Assembly: GCA_031289975.1 (NCBI GenBank)
Contig: JAITOM010000191.1
Coordinates: 1 to 5,588 of the forward strand
From: Methanobrevibacter sp.
GTDB lineage: Archaea; Methanobacteriota; Methanobacteria; Methanobacteriales; Methanobacteriaceae
Reading direction: 5' to 3'
Length of the DNA stretch: 5,588 bases
Shown piece by piece: positions 5,305 through 5,588 of this stretch; position 1 is the stretch's first letter; every line of letters starts with the position of its first letter. Under the pieces are notes generated by a model, which saw nothing but the letters and a program-made list of their open reading frames with translations, did no database searches and was not told the DNA's origin. A program made the translations under genes and the position numbers.

Positions 5305-5438
5305 TTTTTTATTAAATTATTTAATTTCAAATATTAATTTATAAAAATCTATAATTTCAAATTTTAAATAATATAAATTTATTTTAATTAATATAACTAA
5401 TTTTAAATAAATATTTTTTAATAATATTTATTTTTAAA
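5305..5438 (-). repeat. right copy of the 134-bp inverted repeat
   Basis: The reverse complement matches 672-805 without gaps at 127 of 134 positions. Both boundaries are sharp: a mismatch at 5304 and divergence beyond 5438. Unlike the left copy it is not inside a recognisable insertion sequence. With the left copy it encloses a 4.5-kb segment carrying every intact gene of the window. Confidence 0.8.
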
Positions 5439-5509
5439 AAAGTCATTTATTAAGAACTTTATCAAAACCACTATATAATTAAAGAAAAATATTTATTTGT
5501 AGTTGACTG

Positions 5510-5550
5510 AGAAAACTCCTGCCCTTTAGGGCTGTAAAATGAATCAGCTA
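5510..5550 (+). mobile_element. possible IS200/IS605-type right end (reRNA-like hairpin)
   Basis: GCCC (5521-5524), TTTA, GGGC (5529-5532) form a tight hairpin in otherwise AT-rich DNA, preceded by GAAAACTCCT and followed by a TCAGCTAG motif (5543-5550). A 'GAAACnCCTnCCCTTTAGGG' hairpin followed by a GTAGTT/ATCA-like tail is what I associate with the 3' end of tnpB guide RNAs and right ends of IS200/IS605 elements. No tnpB frame precedes it, so it would be a solo or decayed end. A TATA-like box at about 5472-5479 could drive a short plus-strand transcript through it. A plain hairpin unrelated to transposons is possible. Confidence 0.35.
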
Positions 5551-5588
5551 GAATTTTTTGTGTCATATTAACCTTGAATCCTAATATA

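Larger units (their letters stand above)
5209..5588. other. gene-free right flank
   Basis: No coding frame is supported here on either strand. The stretch holds the leader of the 148-aa gene, the right copy of the 134-bp inverted repeat (5305-5438), a plus-strand TATA-like ACTATATAATT (5470-5480), and the GC-rich hairpin at 5521-5532. The last 40 bases have no recognisable content. Confidence 0.6.

Overview
The window is extremely AT-rich. It carries four substantial genes on the minus strand and one small plus-strand ORF, framed by gene-poor flanks full of degraded mobile DNA. The base composition, GGAG-type ribosome binding sites, TATA-like boxes, a T-tract in place of a hairpin terminator, and the mix of gene families (surface sortase, exported PIG-L enzyme, small His-bearing membrane protein) fit a gut methanogen of the Methanobacteriales, such as Methanobrevibacter or Methanosphaera. 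No rRNA or taxonomic marker is present, so this is inference. A low-GC Firmicute is the main alternative.

Layout. Positions 1-1133 hold no intact gene. Inside this stretch is the wreck of an IS4-type insertion sequence: 15-bp terminal inverted repeats at 363-377 and 981-995, and a frameshifted, truncated transposase start at 416-649. A 134-bp AT-rich block (672-805) sits inside the wreck. The same block, inverted and about 95% identical by hand alignment, recurs at 5305-5438, so the two copies flank all the genes. Positions 1134-1364 (+) encode a 76-residue single-span membrane peptide of unknown function.

Minus-strand genes, in transcription order from the right: a 148-aa membrane protein with a histidine-bearing last helix (4762-5208); a membrane-anchored PIG-L/LmbE-type zinc deacetylase (3804-4613); a membrane-anchored protein with a PsbP/MOG1-like N-terminal domain and a C-terminal sortase domain (2661-3614); and a 399-aa RecB/Cas4-like PD-(D/E)XK nuclease with an AddB-type four-cysteine cluster motif (1411-2610). 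Only the sortase and nuclease lie close enough (46 bp between them) to look co-transcribed. The others are separated by 140-190 bp spacers that carry repeats and possible promoters.

How the genes work together. The sortase, deacetylase and 148-aa protein all act at or outside the membrane and suggest cell-surface or cell-wall modification. The nuclease is an intracellular DNA enzyme with no helicase partner in view and is the odd member. The right edge holds a GCCC-TTTA-GGGC hairpin in a context resembling the right end (reRNA/omega-RNA end) of IS200/IS605-type elements. I see no CRISPR array, tRNA or rRNA.
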